DNA from: Segatella copri
GTDB lineage: Bacteria; Bacteroidota; Bacteroidia; Bacteroidales; Bacteroidaceae
DNA: 64,000 bases
Assembly (NCBI RefSeq): GCF_019249655.2
Contig: NZ_CP137557.1
Location: forward strand, 3,071,001-3,135,000
Direction: 5' to 3'
Shown here: one piece after another, positions 31,869 to 41,843 of the stretch
Numbering within the stretch: the stretch's first letter is position 1
How the letters are laid out: each line of letters starts with the position of its first letter
Notes under the pieces: model-generated
Told to the model about the DNA's origin: nothing
Database searches by the model: none
What the model saw: the letters and a program-made list of their open reading frames with translations, nothing else
Position numbers and translations under genes: made by a program

Positions 31869-34538
31869 ATGAAAAGAATCAATACCCTATTACTATTGAT
31901 GCTGTTTTCCTACAAGATGATGGCTGTGGTTTGGCACAACGTCAACATCGACAAGAAAACAGCTGCTGCCATGACTGCCGCTTATGAGGTGGAAATAGCA
32001 ATGGAGACAATGGCAAACGGGCACCTGCAAAATATTCTCAATCACTACAGGTCAGCTTCCGTAGCCACTGCCGGAATTTTAGTGTCCAAAAAGAAAGACC
32101 GGGCTGCCATGCGCAACCCTGGTCTTTTTGCGTCAGAGGAAAACTACTACTACACTAGAATCCTGGATCTGGTGAAAAACCGGATTATGCCGAAGTTCAT
32201 CACGGTGTCATCCCTGATGGTCAAACAGCCAGAGAATGCCATCTATTGGGGTCCTTACCTTCTGAAAACCACCACCAATGTGGAACAGCTCTGTAAGCAG
32301 TTTGAACTGGTGTGTACCAATGGCAGACGTTCCTTCAAGGATGTCCAGTTCCTTCTCGTCAATGACAAGCTGCAGGCTGTATTTGACTTAGCCAGAATGG
32401 GCGGTGAGGTCAACTGGAAAGAGCTGCTGGATCATCTGGGAGATTTTGGTAAGGAGTTGTCAGCAGATGATTTTGTTGAAGATTTCAAGAATCTCGGAGG
32501 CAAGCTGGCTTCCATCGGACAGAATACAGCCGACAGTAATTGGGCTGAGATATCCAAGATTGGAGAGATTTTTCATTCCAAGCCGAAGGAAATCTACAAC
32601 ATGTTCAAGAGCTTCAAAAGTCAGTATGAAAACTATAAGAATGCCGGTAATGTAAAGAATATCCTGATGAGCGTCATCAAAACTGCAGATGCAGAGGGTG
32701 TTGCCAACCTCTTCAAGATAGACGATTACAATGTGAGCGGCTATATCAGCAACTATGTAAAAGAACTCCAAGGAGAATACTATACCCAAAGATGGTATAT
32801 CTATACAGTAGACAGTGGCAAAAAAGAAATTGCCTCATATTGTCCGTCTGCTCCTGCCAGCACAAATAACGAGGACTCTTGGACTGGTTGGATTTACAAA
32901 TGTAATTATATGAAAACTTCTACTCCTCCATTTCCAACTCTTACCACATCTGAGTATAATCAGCTAAAGACAGCTGCGGAAAATTCCACCGATTGGAATG
33001 CCAGCAAAAAGAAGGAATATGAAAAGAATAATCCAGGGCATACTATAAGTCTGAATTACGAACAACGTTCTTACAATTATGTGCGTGATAAAAGTGGTGG
33101 TATTGGGGCACATTCGAAGCATTGGCGAGGCAGACACTTTTCTGTATATATGACTGTAACAGACTCATGGTACATCAAACAAGAAGTTTATGAGGAAATC
33201 TTTGACTCCCAGACGATGGATCTGAAAACCTTCAAGGAAAAAATGAAGATCCGTCTCCAGGGCTATCAAGATGAGACATCCGATCAAGATGAGAGCATAA
33301 TCTACCATCTTGAATGTGATGACCCTCACTATTACACAATGGCAGATGAGAAGAAGATGGAAGGCTGTAGTTCTGTAAGTTTCGTGGCAAACTGTAAGGG
33401 TGGAGCCAAGTTAGGAGAAGGCAGTTTCAACTGGAAGGAGAACGGCAAACAGGGTAATCATCTCAACGAAGCATCCAAAGGCTTTGCAAAGGAGCCTACG
33501 CCGGATTCGGAAGGAGAAGGTATCAACACGCTGCTTGATAAGCAAAAGGAATATGAAAATCAGATTGCATCCTTGAAGAAACAGATTTCCGACAATGACA
33601 AAAGGATGCAATCTCTCCTACAACAGAAAAGCCAAGCTCTTTTCATGGGTAACAAGACCCAGGCAAATGCCTTGCAGAAGCAGTATGACGAACTTTCTGA
33701 TGCTAATGCAGCCCTGAAACAGCAGTTGAATACTACTCAAAAACAGCTCAATCAACTTAACAATGGTATTGATGAGTATTATAAAGACCTTGCAGATAAC
33801 AGGGATGGAAAGTATAGAATCAATGACAACATGGCTGAGCTGGAAGGAATGTATCAGATACAGTGGTCCGACCAGGGCGAATGGGTAGATGGTAACAACC
33901 AGTATATCTTCATCCGTCACGGCTACTGCCCTACTGTCAAGAGTCTGGTAACTTATACAGCTACCCTCACCCTTGCCCAGAAACCGAAATATCTCCTGGG
34001 TGTAAGAATCCACCGAGCCATCCTGTCGGTAGATTTCAAACTCACCAGTGAGTATGCTGCCGACAATGTGGTTGCCGTGATGCAGCTCGACATGAAAAAG
34101 AGTGAGAAAGATCGTGCAGAAGAGGTAAATGCCAAGTTGAAGGAACTCATTGAAGACCTTCCGGACTGCAACATCAGCATCAAATACAACTATGCAGGTT
34201 TTTCTGAAGAGGAAGATGATGCTGATGCCATTCACCTGCTCTGGGCTTGTGACCGCCTGGATGTAGCCAGAGAGATAGACTTCCAGCTGGTATCTATCTA
34301 CAACCAGCTCGTTCTCCTCGAAAAGGTCATGGACAGCCGGACAACCATCCTGGATTTCCTGAAGCACAAGATTTTCGATGCTGTGGGCAGAGCCTCGCGT
34401 GGAGCCATCGCTGACTATGCCCTCTCCAGGTGGCAGGACGCATCTGCCAGGGCAGCTCAGAAAGCCTCTTTGAAGGGTTCGGTGAGTGGAGACAATGAAA
34501 CTGATAAAAATAACAACAGTAAATCAAGACAACAATGA
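31869..34538 (+). CDS. Large exported tra-operon protein with coiled coil
   Basis: An 889-residue protein with a signal peptide (MKRINTLLLLMLFSYKMMAV). Residues about 555-640 form a strong coiled coil (LKKQISDNDKRMQSLLQQKS, LKQQLNTTQKQLNQLNNGID). Short-sequence stretches between are rich in Ser, Asp and Tyr. It lies directly after traG (3-bp gap) and overlaps the next gene by 4 bp, the position occupied by TraH/TraI in related loci. No enzyme motif is seen. A surface or periplasmic structural role is likely but not shown. Confidence 0.65.
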   Translation: MKRINTLLLLMLFSYKMMAVVWHNVNIDKKTAAAMTAAYEVEIAMETMANGHLQNILNHYRSASVATAGILVSKKKDRAAMRNPGLFASEENYYYTRILDLVKNRIMPKFITVSSLMVKQPENAIYWGPYLLKTTTNVEQLCKQFELVCTNGRRSFKDVQFLLVNDKLQAVFDLARMGGEVNWKELLDHLGDFGKELSADDFVEDFKNLGGKLASIGQNTADSNWAEISKIGEIFHSKPKEIYNMFKSFKSQYENYKNAGNVKNILMSVIKTADAEGVANLFKIDDYNVSGYISNYVKELQGEYYTQRWYIYTVDSGKKEIASYCPSAPASTNNEDSWTGWIYKCNYMKTSTPPFPTLTTSEYNQLKTAAENSTDWNASKKKEYEKNNPGHTISLNYEQRSYNYVRDKSGGIGAHSKHWRGRHFSVYMTVTDSWYIKQEVYEEIFDSQTMDLKTFKEKMKIRLQGYQDETSDQDESIIYHLECDDPHYYTMADEKKMEGCSSVSFVANCKGGAKLGEGSFNWKENGKQGNHLNEASKGFAKEPTPDSEGEGINTLLDKQKEYENQIASLKKQISDNDKRMQSLLQQKSQALFMGNKTQANALQKQYDELSDANAALKQQLNTTQKQLNQLNNGIDEYYKDLADNRDGKYRINDNMAELEGMYQIQWSDQGEWVDGNNQYIFIRHGYCPTVKSLVTYTATLTLAQKPKYLLGVRIHRAILSVDFKLTSEYAADNVVAVMQLDMKKSEKDRAEEVNAKLKELIEDLPDCNISIKYNYAGFSEEEDDADAIHLLWACDRLDVAREIDFQLVSIYNQLVLLEKVMDSRTTILDFLKHKIFDAVGRASRGAIADYALSRWQDASARAAQKASLKGSVSGDNETDKNNNSKSRQQ

Positions 34539-35368
34539 AAAAACAGGGTTTGGTATTTGTAATTATGGCAATGCTTTTCGTCTTCCCGGCGAAGAGCTTT
34601 GCCATATTGGACTATGATGCTGGCTCACTGGAGACCATGATCAGCAACCATAAGAAGGTGAGAACCGTACTTGGCATACGAGCAGCAGCAGAGATGGGAG
34701 TGTTGGAAGCCCATAAAGCCTTTTCCCAATCTTCCACTAGCTTCGAGGAGACCAGCAAGGCTATCGACCGCTATAAAAGATGCTTCGACATCATCGACCT
34801 GATACTCAATGGTACTGCCACTGCATTCCATGGCGTGAATACCTACAGGAGTGTAAAGAGTAATGTAGAACTGTATCTTAAACTCCTGGATGATTATAAG
34901 ACAAACTTCCTTCTGAAGGGAAACGTCAAAAATTCCGATGCCGTTATCTATACCACCAGTGCAGAAGCCATTAACCAGATAAAGACCTCTGCCATATCCA
35001 TGTATGACTCCTATATAGATTTGGCAGCCTACCTTACTGGAGCAGCAGAGTTTGATGCCCAGTCAATGATGATTTGTCTTCAATGCATCAATGACAACAT
35101 GGACGATATCGATTCCGCAGTAAAGAATGCCTATTTCACCTTATACAGCTATATGGTTATGCGAAAAGGCTTCTGGAAGGATGGACTCTACCGTGGCAAG
35201 ACCATTGAGAACCTAGCTATGGAAGCCTATGATTCATGGAAGAAGGCACAGTATATAGCCAAACTGAAGAACTCACGTGCCGGTGGCAGCAGTGAGTCGG
35301 AGAAACGAGCACCCCTCGGAGGCGGATCACTTCTCGGTAACAAGCGGTTGAGTGAAGAAGAAATTTGA
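34535..35368 (+). CDS. Exported tra-operon protein
   Basis: A 277-residue protein with a signal peptide (MKKQGLVFVIMAMLFVFPAKSFA) and an all-helical body (VLGIRAAAEMGVLEAHKAF). It is likely periplasmic and may be VirB5-like. It overlaps the preceding coiled-coil gene by 4 bp (ATGA). Not recognised by name. Confidence 0.6.
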   Translation: MKKQGLVFVIMAMLFVFPAKSFAILDYDAGSLETMISNHKKVRTVLGIRAAAEMGVLEAHKAFSQSSTSFEETSKAIDRYKRCFDIIDLILNGTATAFHGVNTYRSVKSNVELYLKLLDDYKTNFLLKGNVKNSDAVIYTTSAEAINQIKTSAISMYDSYIDLAAYLTGAAEFDAQSMMICLQCINDNMDDIDSAVKNAYFTLYSYMVMRKGFWKDGLYRGKTIENLAMEAYDSWKKAQYIAKLKNSRAGGSSESEKRAPLGGGSLLGNKRLSEEEI

Positions 35369-35401
35369 AAGAACATATAAAACAACAGAAAACAAGATAC
35401 A

Positions 35402-36139
35402 ATGAAAAGTTTAATCAAAGGCAATATTGCAGCATTCCTACTAGTGCTGAGCAGCAGTCCGTTGTCAGCCCAGACATATAATCATGAGTCAGCCATCATG
35501 AACCAGTTTACGGTGATGGAGATTGGAGCCGGGAGCCTTACTCCTAGAGAATATTATAATCTCACGCATAAAAACTACCAGAAGTCAGCCACCCTTACCA
35601 ACAAGCAGAGTTTCCGTACCAAGACGCAGCAGAATATGATGAAGGAAATCTCCCTTGCAGAAAATGTAGATTCAGTCTTGTCCAGAAGAGCTAAGGTCGA
35701 AGCACTGAATATCGCCAACCGTACTCCAGGAGCTGCCGATGTGGCCTGGCAGATGGAAAAGGGAAAGATAGAAGGAGCCATGAGCAACTTCCAGCAGAAC
35801 ATCAACAAGATAACCCTATATGGTGGAACTTCTGACGATTACAAAGACTGGAGTAATGTGTATCATAGTCTCGCTTTTGCTATCAAGGTAACAAGAGAGT
35901 CCTATATGGATCTGGGAAGCAGAAAGCGAGAATATCTTACCATCTACCGTGACATCGTAAAAAAGAACCTTACTCTGACTAAACAGCTTCGCACATTGAA
36001 AGCTGTAAAGACAATGAAGGAAGTCAGCAGTAAGGCAACGAAGGTAGACCGGGTAACGAGTAATGCTACGGTAGCCACAGATGCCTTGGGAAGGTGGCAA
36101 CATTCACTAGCCGTAAACGGTTTCCATAAAAAGAACTAG
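35402..36139 (+). CDS. Exported helical tra-operon protein, VirB5-like candidate
   Basis: A 245-residue protein with a signal peptide (FLLVLSSSPLSAQ) and long helices rich in Lys, Ala and Thr. It sits just before the TraJ-like gene, as TraI (DUF4141-type) proteins do in related loci. The operon then ends or pauses; a fresh regulon promoter starts the next group. Confidence 0.55.
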   Translation: MKSLIKGNIAAFLLVLSSSPLSAQTYNHESAIMNQFTVMEIGAGSLTPREYYNLTHKNYQKSATLTNKQSFRTKTQQNMMKEISLAENVDSVLSRRAKVEALNIANRTPGAADVAWQMEKGKIEGAMSNFQQNINKITLYGGTSDDYKDWSNVYHSLAFAIKVTRESYMDLGSRKREYLTIYRDIVKKNLTLTKQLRTLKAVKTMKEVSSKATKVDRVTSNATVATDALGRWQHSLAVNGFHKKN

Positions 36140-36214
36140 ACTCCCTATATATAATAAGGTGTAAGCCCCTTGTATGATAAGAGCCTTATGAAGACAACGG
36201 CAAGAAGTGATAGC

Positions 36215-36284
36215 TTTTGCAATTGTTAATTTCAAAGGTATATCATATTCATACAGGGTATTTATGAAAATTGCATTATTTTTG
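36215..36284 (+). promoter_or_regulatory. Transfer-regulon promoter C, upstream of traJ
   Basis: Box TTTTGCAATTG...AAAGGTAT at 36215-36241; -7 element TATTTTTG at 36277-36284, again 62 nt from box start to -7 start. The traJ ATG is 25 bp downstream of the -7 element. Confidence 0.75.
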
Positions 36285-36308
36285 CGCAAAAATAAAAAAC
36301 AACAGGAA

Positions 36309-37499
36309 ATGGCATTTAGTACATTATTTTTGGATTCTGCAAGTGGTGGAACACTTGGCGGAATAAAAGATATGGTAAGCGATCTTTCGCAAACCATTGG
36401 CGTTGATTTGTTTGAGGAAGACATTGACAACGTGGTCTTCCAGACAAATGAGTTTCTGTGTAACCAGGATTTTATAGGTTCAGACGGTCCCTTCTGGTGG
36501 ATCTTGCAGATGAGCATGGCTTTGGGCGCACTCTTCAGTATCGTCGTAGCAGGAGGTATCGCCTATAAGATGATGGTAAAGAACGAGCCTATCGATGTTT
36601 TAAAAATCATGAAGATCCTGGGTATAGCTCTGGTGATGTGTCTCTGGTACCCACCTAGCAAGAGTGGTATCGGAGCCGGTTCCAATGCATGTATCTTGGA
36701 TGCCCTCGCCTACATACCTAACTGTATCGGTTCCTACACGCACGACCTCTATGAAGCCGAGGCAGTACAGGTGAGCGACAAATACAATGAGCTGTTGCCG
36801 CTGATACACAAGCGTGATTCCGTGTGTGGAGATGTGAAAGAAAATCTGGATGCAGCAGCCACGAACATCGCAAATAGCCAAAGTAAGGAAACACTTGCAG
36901 AAAGTGCAGGAACTGCTGATGCGGTAGAGGTAGCCAAACAGGCAGCAAAGGCTGAAAACAATTCCACCTTTGTGGGACTGATGATAGGACTGGACAAAAT
37001 AGTTATGTTCCTCTCCCTGGTCATCTTCCGAATAGGCTGGTGGAGTACCATCTTCTGCCAACAGATTCTGCTGGGCATGCTCACGATATTCGGACCGATT
37101 CAGTGGGCTTTCAGTGTTTTGCCTAAATGGGAAGGAGTCTGGTCAAAATGGATTACCCGATATCTTACGGTACATTTCTATGGAGCCATGCTCTACTTCG
37201 TAGGCTTCTATGTCCTATTACTGTTTGATATCGTATTGAGCGTACAGGTAGAAAACCTGACGGCTATCACCCAGAGTGAAGGGTCAGCTTCAGCCTATAT
37301 CCAGAACGCCTTTATGACCTGTGGCTATTTGCTGGCAGCTTCAGTGGTAGCCTTAAAGTGTCTCAACCTCGTTCCAGACCTTGCAGCCTGGATGATACCG
37401 GAAGGCGATACAGCGTTCTCAACCCGTAACTTCGGTGAGGGTGTTTCCTCAGAGGTGAAGAGAGGCGCATCATCCGTTATGAATTTTAAAATCGTATAG
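36309..37499 (+). CDS. traJ: TraJ, VirB6-like channel protein
   Basis: A 396-residue polytopic membrane protein with about six to seven hydrophobic segments, ending with WMIPEGDTAFSTRNFG. The segment GWWSTIFCQQILLGMLTIFG with PIQWAFSVLPKWEGVWSKWI is characteristic of Bacteroidetes TraJ, the VirB6-like inner-membrane component. ATG 36309 is chosen because it lies downstream of regulon promoter C; the frame open from 36207 begins upstream of the promoter. Confidence 0.85.
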   Translation: MAFSTLFLDSASGGTLGGIKDMVSDLSQTIGVDLFEEDIDNVVFQTNEFLCNQDFIGSDGPFWWILQMSMALGALFSIVVAGGIAYKMMVKNEPIDVLKIMKILGIALVMCLWYPPSKSGIGAGSNACILDALAYIPNCIGSYTHDLYEAEAVQVSDKYNELLPLIHKRDSVCGDVKENLDAAATNIANSQSKETLAESAGTADAVEVAKQAAKAENNSTFVGLMIGLDKIVMFLSLVIFRIGWWSTIFCQQILLGMLTIFGPIQWAFSVLPKWEGVWSKWITRYLTVHFYGAMLYFVGFYVLLLFDIVLSVQVENLTAITQSEGSASAYIQNAFMTCGYLLAASVVALKCLNLVPDLAAWMIPEGDTAFSTRNFGEGVSSEVKRGASSVMNFKIV

Positions 37500-37501
37500 A
37501 T

Positions 37502-38119
37502 ATGGCAGTATTAAAGAATGTAGAGAATAAGATCAAACTTGTGATGGTAGTGAGCAGCCTGTTTCTGATAGGCTGCATCATCGTGAGTTTAGGCAGTTTC
37601 TTCATTGCAAGGGGCATGGTTGACGATGCCCATAAGAAAGTGTATGTGTTGGACGGCAACGTCCCCATCCTGGTGAAACAAACCACGATGGATGAAACCT
37701 TCGACGTAGAGGCAAAGAGTGATATAGAAATGTTCCACCAGTTCTTCTTCACTCTCGCACCGGATGACAAGTATATCCAATATACGATGCGCAAGGCAAT
37801 GTATCTCGTTGACGAGACCGGTCTGGCACAGTATAATGCTTTGAAAGAAAAGGGCTTCTATAACAACATCATCGGTACGAGTACCATCTGCAGCATCTAT
37901 TGTGACAGCATCAAGCTGAATACCGACTCCCTCACCTTCGTCTACTACGGCAGACAGCGAATAGAGCGCAGAACCAGCATTCTGATGCGCCAACTTGTAA
38001 CGGCAGGAAACTTGAAGAGAGTACCAAGAACAGAGAACAACCCTCATGGAATCCTCATCACCAACTGGCGAACCTTGAAAAACAAGGATCTGGAAGAAAC
38101 CAAGAAGTCAGATTATTAA
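37502..38119 (+). CDS. traK: TraK, VirB8-like
   Basis: A 205-residue bitopic protein with one N-terminal membrane helix (MVVSSLFLIGCIIVSLGSFF, about residues 15-34) and a periplasmic VirB8-like domain (FHQFFFTLAPDDKYIQYTMR). The sequence matches TraK of Bacteroides conjugative transposons and it directly follows traJ (2-bp gap). It links inner-membrane and periplasmic parts of the secretion channel. Confidence 0.88.
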   Translation: MAVLKNVENKIKLVMVVSSLFLIGCIIVSLGSFFIARGMVDDAHKKVYVLDGNVPILVKQTTMDETFDVEAKSDIEMFHQFFFTLAPDDKYIQYTMRKAMYLVDETGLAQYNALKEKGFYNNIIGTSTICSIYCDSIKLNTDSLTFVYYGRQRIERRTSILMRQLVTAGNLKRVPRTENNPHGILITNWRTLKNKDLEETKKSDY

Positions 38120-38139
38120 TACATACACCTATATATAAT

Positions 38140-38472
38140 ATGGATATAAAGAAAATACTTGCGGGAGAAAAAATGCCGGATAAGAATGATCCTCGTTATA
38201 AGGAGCAATATGAGCGAGAGGTAGAAGCCGGCAGGAAATTTGCCAACAAAACCAAGCTCACGCTCCTGGTAATGAAAATTCAATCCTGGGCAAATGTCCA
38301 TCGAGTAGGATTTCTGGTGATTGTCTTCGGATTTGTCATCAGTCTTTTCGCCCTTAACATCATCAACATGATCAGATATTATAAGGCAAGCCAGAACGTA
38401 CCACACCGTACAGCTGTAGAGCAGGTGGACCAGGCTTTGCACCAGCAGCGTGAACTTAAAAAAGCGAGATAA
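38140..38472 (+). CDS. TraL-position membrane protein
   Basis: A 110-residue protein with one membrane helix (VGFLVIVFGFVISLFALNII, about residues 68-87) and charged ends. It is between traK and traM, the standard place of TraL. Sequence likeness to TraL proteins is not strong enough for me to name it outright. Confidence 0.6.
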   Translation: MDIKKILAGEKMPDKNDPRYKEQYEREVEAGRKFANKTKLTLLVMKIQSWANVHRVGFLVIVFGFVISLFALNIINMIRYYKASQNVPHRTAVEQVDQALHQQRELKKAR

Positions 38473-38474
38473 CT

Positions 38475-39737
38475 ATGGATATAAAGAAAATTAACTTCAA
38501 GCAGCCCAAGTATCTGTTGCCGGCTATCATCTATCTGCCACTTCTGTTTGTTGGTTATTTCATCATTGACATGTTCAACGTTGAAGTCTCAGATACTACC
38601 AACAAGAAGTTGAAGACAACGGATTATCTGTCGAGTGAGTTGCCGGAGGCATATACCGATAGCATCCTGGGAGACAAGATGACCAATACGGAAAATCAGT
38701 TTGGTAGAATCTCAGACCTTTCCGGAGTGCAGAATGTAGAGAACGACAATGACTCTGTCAATCAGAAAAAGGATTTTGAATCTAAGTACAGCGAGGATGA
38801 AGCCAGGAAAGTTCGCATGCAGCAAGCCGAGGAAAAGCGAAAACTTGCAGAAATGCAAGAACGTGTGAGAGCCAACCGCAGCGATGCCAACAAGGACGAT
38901 TTCGTAGATCCTCTGAAAGACTCTGAAATCGCTTCTGCCCAACGCCGGAGAAGACAGAGAAGCTGGGAAGAGATGAATAAGACTCTCTCTGGTAGCGACA
39001 GCTATATGACAAGTAATGACGAAACAGTCTCAGAAGGTGGACCCCATGAAAATAGCAACATTGTAAGTGGAACTCCTTCCACTGGAAGTACAGCCTCTTA
39101 CAACAGCCATTCAGATAATGCTTCTTATGACAACAGCAGAACCGCTGACAGTGAAGACGAACCAGAAAAAGTAGTGAAGAAGACCAAACAGGTATCAGAA
39201 TACTTCAATACTTTAGGTGCAGCCGATGGCAAGAACAAACTCATTTCAGCCATCATTGATGAAGAGGTGAAAGCTGTAGATGGTAGCCGGGTGAGACTCC
39301 GTCTGCTGGACGATATAGAGATTGGAGACGAAACCATCAGGAAGGGAACCTATCTGTATGCCACCATGAGCGGCTTCGGCAAACAGCGTGTGCAGGGTAA
39401 GGTAGAAAGCATCTTCTATGATGAAGATATCATCAAGGTAAGCCTCAGTATTTATGATACCGATGGTATGGAGGGCTTGTATGTTCCACTGAGCAGTTTC
39501 AGGGAAGCCACCAAGGATATAGCCAGTTCAGCCATGCAGGGCGGTTCCATGCTTGACAATTCAACCACGTCATCTTCCGGTATTCGCAGCTGGGCAAACC
39601 AGGCTGCCCAGAATGCCACCCAGAAGGTCATGAACGCCTTCGGTACTGCCGTGAAGAAGAATAAGGTACGATTGAAGTATGGCACTAAGGTTTATCTTAT
39701 GGATGAAAGCCAGAAAGACAAAGAGAAAAGAAAGTAA
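38475..39737 (+). CDS. traM: TraM, VirB10-like
   Basis: A 420-residue protein. One N-terminal membrane helix (LLPAIIYLPLLFVGYFIIDM), a long charged coiled and Ser-rich region (about 60-235), and a C-terminal beta domain (about 245-420, VDGSRVRLRLLDDIEIGDET) that is the TraM/VirB10-like part. It spans the periplasm and couples the inner and outer secretion complexes. Standard position between TraL and TraN. Confidence 0.88.
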   Translation: MDIKKINFKQPKYLLPAIIYLPLLFVGYFIIDMFNVEVSDTTNKKLKTTDYLSSELPEAYTDSILGDKMTNTENQFGRISDLSGVQNVENDNDSVNQKKDFESKYSEDEARKVRMQQAEEKRKLAEMQERVRANRSDANKDDFVDPLKDSEIASAQRRRRQRSWEEMNKTLSGSDSYMTSNDETVSEGGPHENSNIVSGTPSTGSTASYNSHSDNASYDNSRTADSEDEPEKVVKKTKQVSEYFNTLGAADGKNKLISAIIDEEVKAVDGSRVRLRLLDDIEIGDETIRKGTYLYATMSGFGKQRVQGKVESIFYDEDIIKVSLSIYDTDGMEGLYVPLSSFREATKDIASSAMQGGSMLDNSTTSSSGIRSWANQAAQNATQKVMNAFGTAVKKNKVRLKYGTKVYLMDESQKDKEKRK

Positions 39738-39757
39738 AACAAAAAGAAAGTAACAAT

Positions 39758-40609
39758 ATGAAGAATATAAAAAAGAGAGCCTTTACACTGTTTTTCATGT
39801 GTTTGGGTGTAGCTTTAGGAACATTTGCCCAAAAGGGCTTCAACAATATGGAACAGCTCACCATCAATGAGCATGTTTCCACCGTTATTACAGCATCAGA
39901 ACCCATCCGTCTGGTGGATATCTCAACCGACAGTATTGTGGGCGACAAGCCGTTGGATAATGTCATCCGCCTCAAACCGGTTACAGGTAATCATAAGGAT
40001 GGCGAAGTGATGGGTATCGTTACCATTATCACGGAGCGTTACAGAGTACAGTATGCCCTACTCTATACCAGCAGGATAGAAGAGGCGGTTACCGATAAGG
40101 AAGTGGAGCTTATCGAGCGCAATGCCTTCCACAATCCCGATGTAAGTATGTCAACGGTAGATATGGTAAGCTATGCCATGAAGGTATGGCAAAGTTCTGC
40201 CAAGTACAGAAGTACCTTCACCACCCACAACAAGATGACTATGCGACTGAACAACATCTATGTGGTAGGAGAATATTTCTTCATCGACTTCTCGGTATCA
40301 AACAAGACCAATCTTCCTTTCGATATTGACGAGTTGAGAGTGAAGCTCCAGGACAAGAAACAGCAGAAGGCTACCAACATCCAGACCATCGAGTTGAAAC
40401 CTGCCCTGGTACTGGACCGTTCCGTAAGGTTCAAGAGCGGCTATCGGAACATCATCGTTCTGAAGAAGATGACCTTCCCTAACGATAAGGTGCTCACCAT
40501 CGAGTTGTCGGAAAAGCAGATTTCCGGACGAACCATTTCCATGAACCTCGACTACGAGGATGTGTTGGCAGCAGATGCCTTCGATACACTTCTTCTCAGA
40601 GAACAATAA
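39758..40609 (+). CDS. traN: TraN, VirB9-like
   Basis: A 283-residue exported protein with a signal peptide ending near AQK. The conserved front part (PIRLVDISTDSIVGDKPLDN) and middle (YALLYTSRIEEA) match Bacteroides TraN, the VirB9-like outer-membrane-associated subunit. It follows traM by 20 bp. Confidence 0.88.
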   Translation: MKNIKKRAFTLFFMCLGVALGTFAQKGFNNMEQLTINEHVSTVITASEPIRLVDISTDSIVGDKPLDNVIRLKPVTGNHKDGEVMGIVTIITERYRVQYALLYTSRIEEAVTDKEVELIERNAFHNPDVSMSTVDMVSYAMKVWQSSAKYRSTFTTHNKMTMRLNNIYVVGEYFFIDFSVSNKTNLPFDIDELRVKLQDKKQQKATNIQTIELKPALVLDRSVRFKSGYRNIIVLKKMTFPNDKVLTIELSEKQISGRTISMNLDYEDVLAADAFDTLLLREQ

Positions 40610-40621
40610 AGCAAAGAATAT

Positions 40622-41122
40622 ATGAAAAAGATACTATCTGTTATGTTCGCCCTATTCTCGGCAACAGCAATGTATGCCCAGAGTCATGGCAACCATTTGA
40701 TGTTAGGTGTCGGTGGCAGCTACCCCCAGGGGGTAGAAACCACCCTCTCCTACGAACATGAAACCGACTATCACAATGCCTGGGAGTATTTCGGAACCAT
40801 GTATCTGAAATATAAGAAAGACGAGGAAGCCGGTCATATCACCAGTGATTCCTTCTGGCGCAACTATCGTGCGTGGGCTGTGGGCTTTGCCTACAAGCCA
40901 TGCGTGAACCGAGGCAGGAACCATCATGGAAACGTAAGAGTAGGTGTCAGCTGTGGTAGTGACCTCGATAAGGTGATTACCGCCGGTCATATTGGCTATG
41001 AGCACACCTATAATCTCTATAATGGTTGGAGTGTGTTCTTCCTAGTCAAGGAAGATATTGTCATAAGAGGCGAAGATACCTTCAGAACAGGTGCAGCCTT
41101 CGGTGTAAAAATCCCATTGTAA
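40622..41122 (+). CDS. traO: TraO family protein
   Basis: A 166-residue exported protein with a signal peptide (MKKILSVMFALFSATAMYAQ). The body (HNAWEYFGTMYLKYKK, HIGYEHTYNLYNGWSVFFLV, ending FGVKIPL) follows the beta-barrel-like TraO plan. Standard position after traN. An outer-membrane location is inferred. Confidence 0.75.
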   Translation: MKKILSVMFALFSATAMYAQSHGNHLMLGVGGSYPQGVETTLSYEHETDYHNAWEYFGTMYLKYKKDEEAGHITSDSFWRNYRAWAVGFAYKPCVNRGRNHHGNVRVGVSCGSDLDKVITAGHIGYEHTYNLYNGWSVFFLVKEDIVIRGEDTFRTGAAFGVKIPL

Positions 41123-41134
41123 AAAGTAAGAACT

Positions 41135-41821
41135 ATGAAATTAGTAATAAAAGGTATCACCCATCCGGTTCTGGGCATGGTACTGATGATGACCCTCATC
41201 ACAATTCTCTGTACCTCGTGTGACAATCACGAACCCATTGACAGAAATATACATGTAGGCTATGTTCTCTGTAACGACCATAGCTGCATGGACACGGCTT
41301 CCTATTTCAACCAGACAAAAAGAAAGGCAGTAGGCGTTGTCTTTGCCGAGAAAACAGATGACCACCCTGCCCTGGCAGTCATGTTTGATGAACTCAATGA
41401 GGTGTTCTGTGATTCCGTGGGTATGGTAAATGGAACCAGTACAGATATAACATCATTCTGTGGTTTCAAGAATACCGTAGCCATGTATAACAGCTACAGC
41501 GCAGAAACAGGCAAGGGTTCTCCTTTAGCCATGGAAATGATCAACTTTCATGCCAATGGTCAGAGCGACTACCTTCCCAGTGTAGCCGAACAGCGTTTGC
41601 TTGCATCCTCAGCGAGAGTCATCAATCCAGTTCTGGAAAGACTGGGTGGCACACCTATAGCCTTGGAAGGAGACTGCTGGTATTGGACATCAACGGAAGT
41701 AGAGGATAATCCGGGAGTTCAAGCCTGGCTCTGTACCACAGATAATGGTAGGTTTCTCGCTACCAAAAAAACGCAGCGGCATAAAGCCAGAGCAATCGTA
41801 GAGATATATGATCCCGAGTAA
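41135..41821 (+). CDS. Lipoprotein of the tra operon, DUF1566-like
   Basis: A 228-residue lipoprotein (signal ending ILCTSC, cysteine at about residue 29). The body ends with ALEGDCWYWTSTEVEDNPGV and RHKARAIVEIYDPE, the closing pattern of DUF1566-type domains ('YWTSTE...AR.I'). Proteins of this kind occur in other Bacteroidetes tra loci. It probably faces outward and may take part in mating contact, which is inference. Confidence 0.65.
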   Translation: MKLVIKGITHPVLGMVLMMTLITILCTSCDNHEPIDRNIHVGYVLCNDHSCMDTASYFNQTKRKAVGVVFAEKTDDHPALAVMFDELNEVFCDSVGMVNGTSTDITSFCGFKNTVAMYNSYSAETGKGSPLAMEMINFHANGQSDYLPSVAEQRLLASSARVINPVLERLGGTPIALEGDCWYWTSTEVEDNPGVQAWLCTTDNGRFLATKKTQRHKARAIVEIYDPE

Positions 41822-41843
41822 ACAAACTTAAAAATATAGAATT

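Noticed and set aside
36207..36308. Start of TraJ at 36207
   Set aside because: This extension covers regulon box C and its -7 element; the ATG at 36309 is downstream of both and fits TraJ families.
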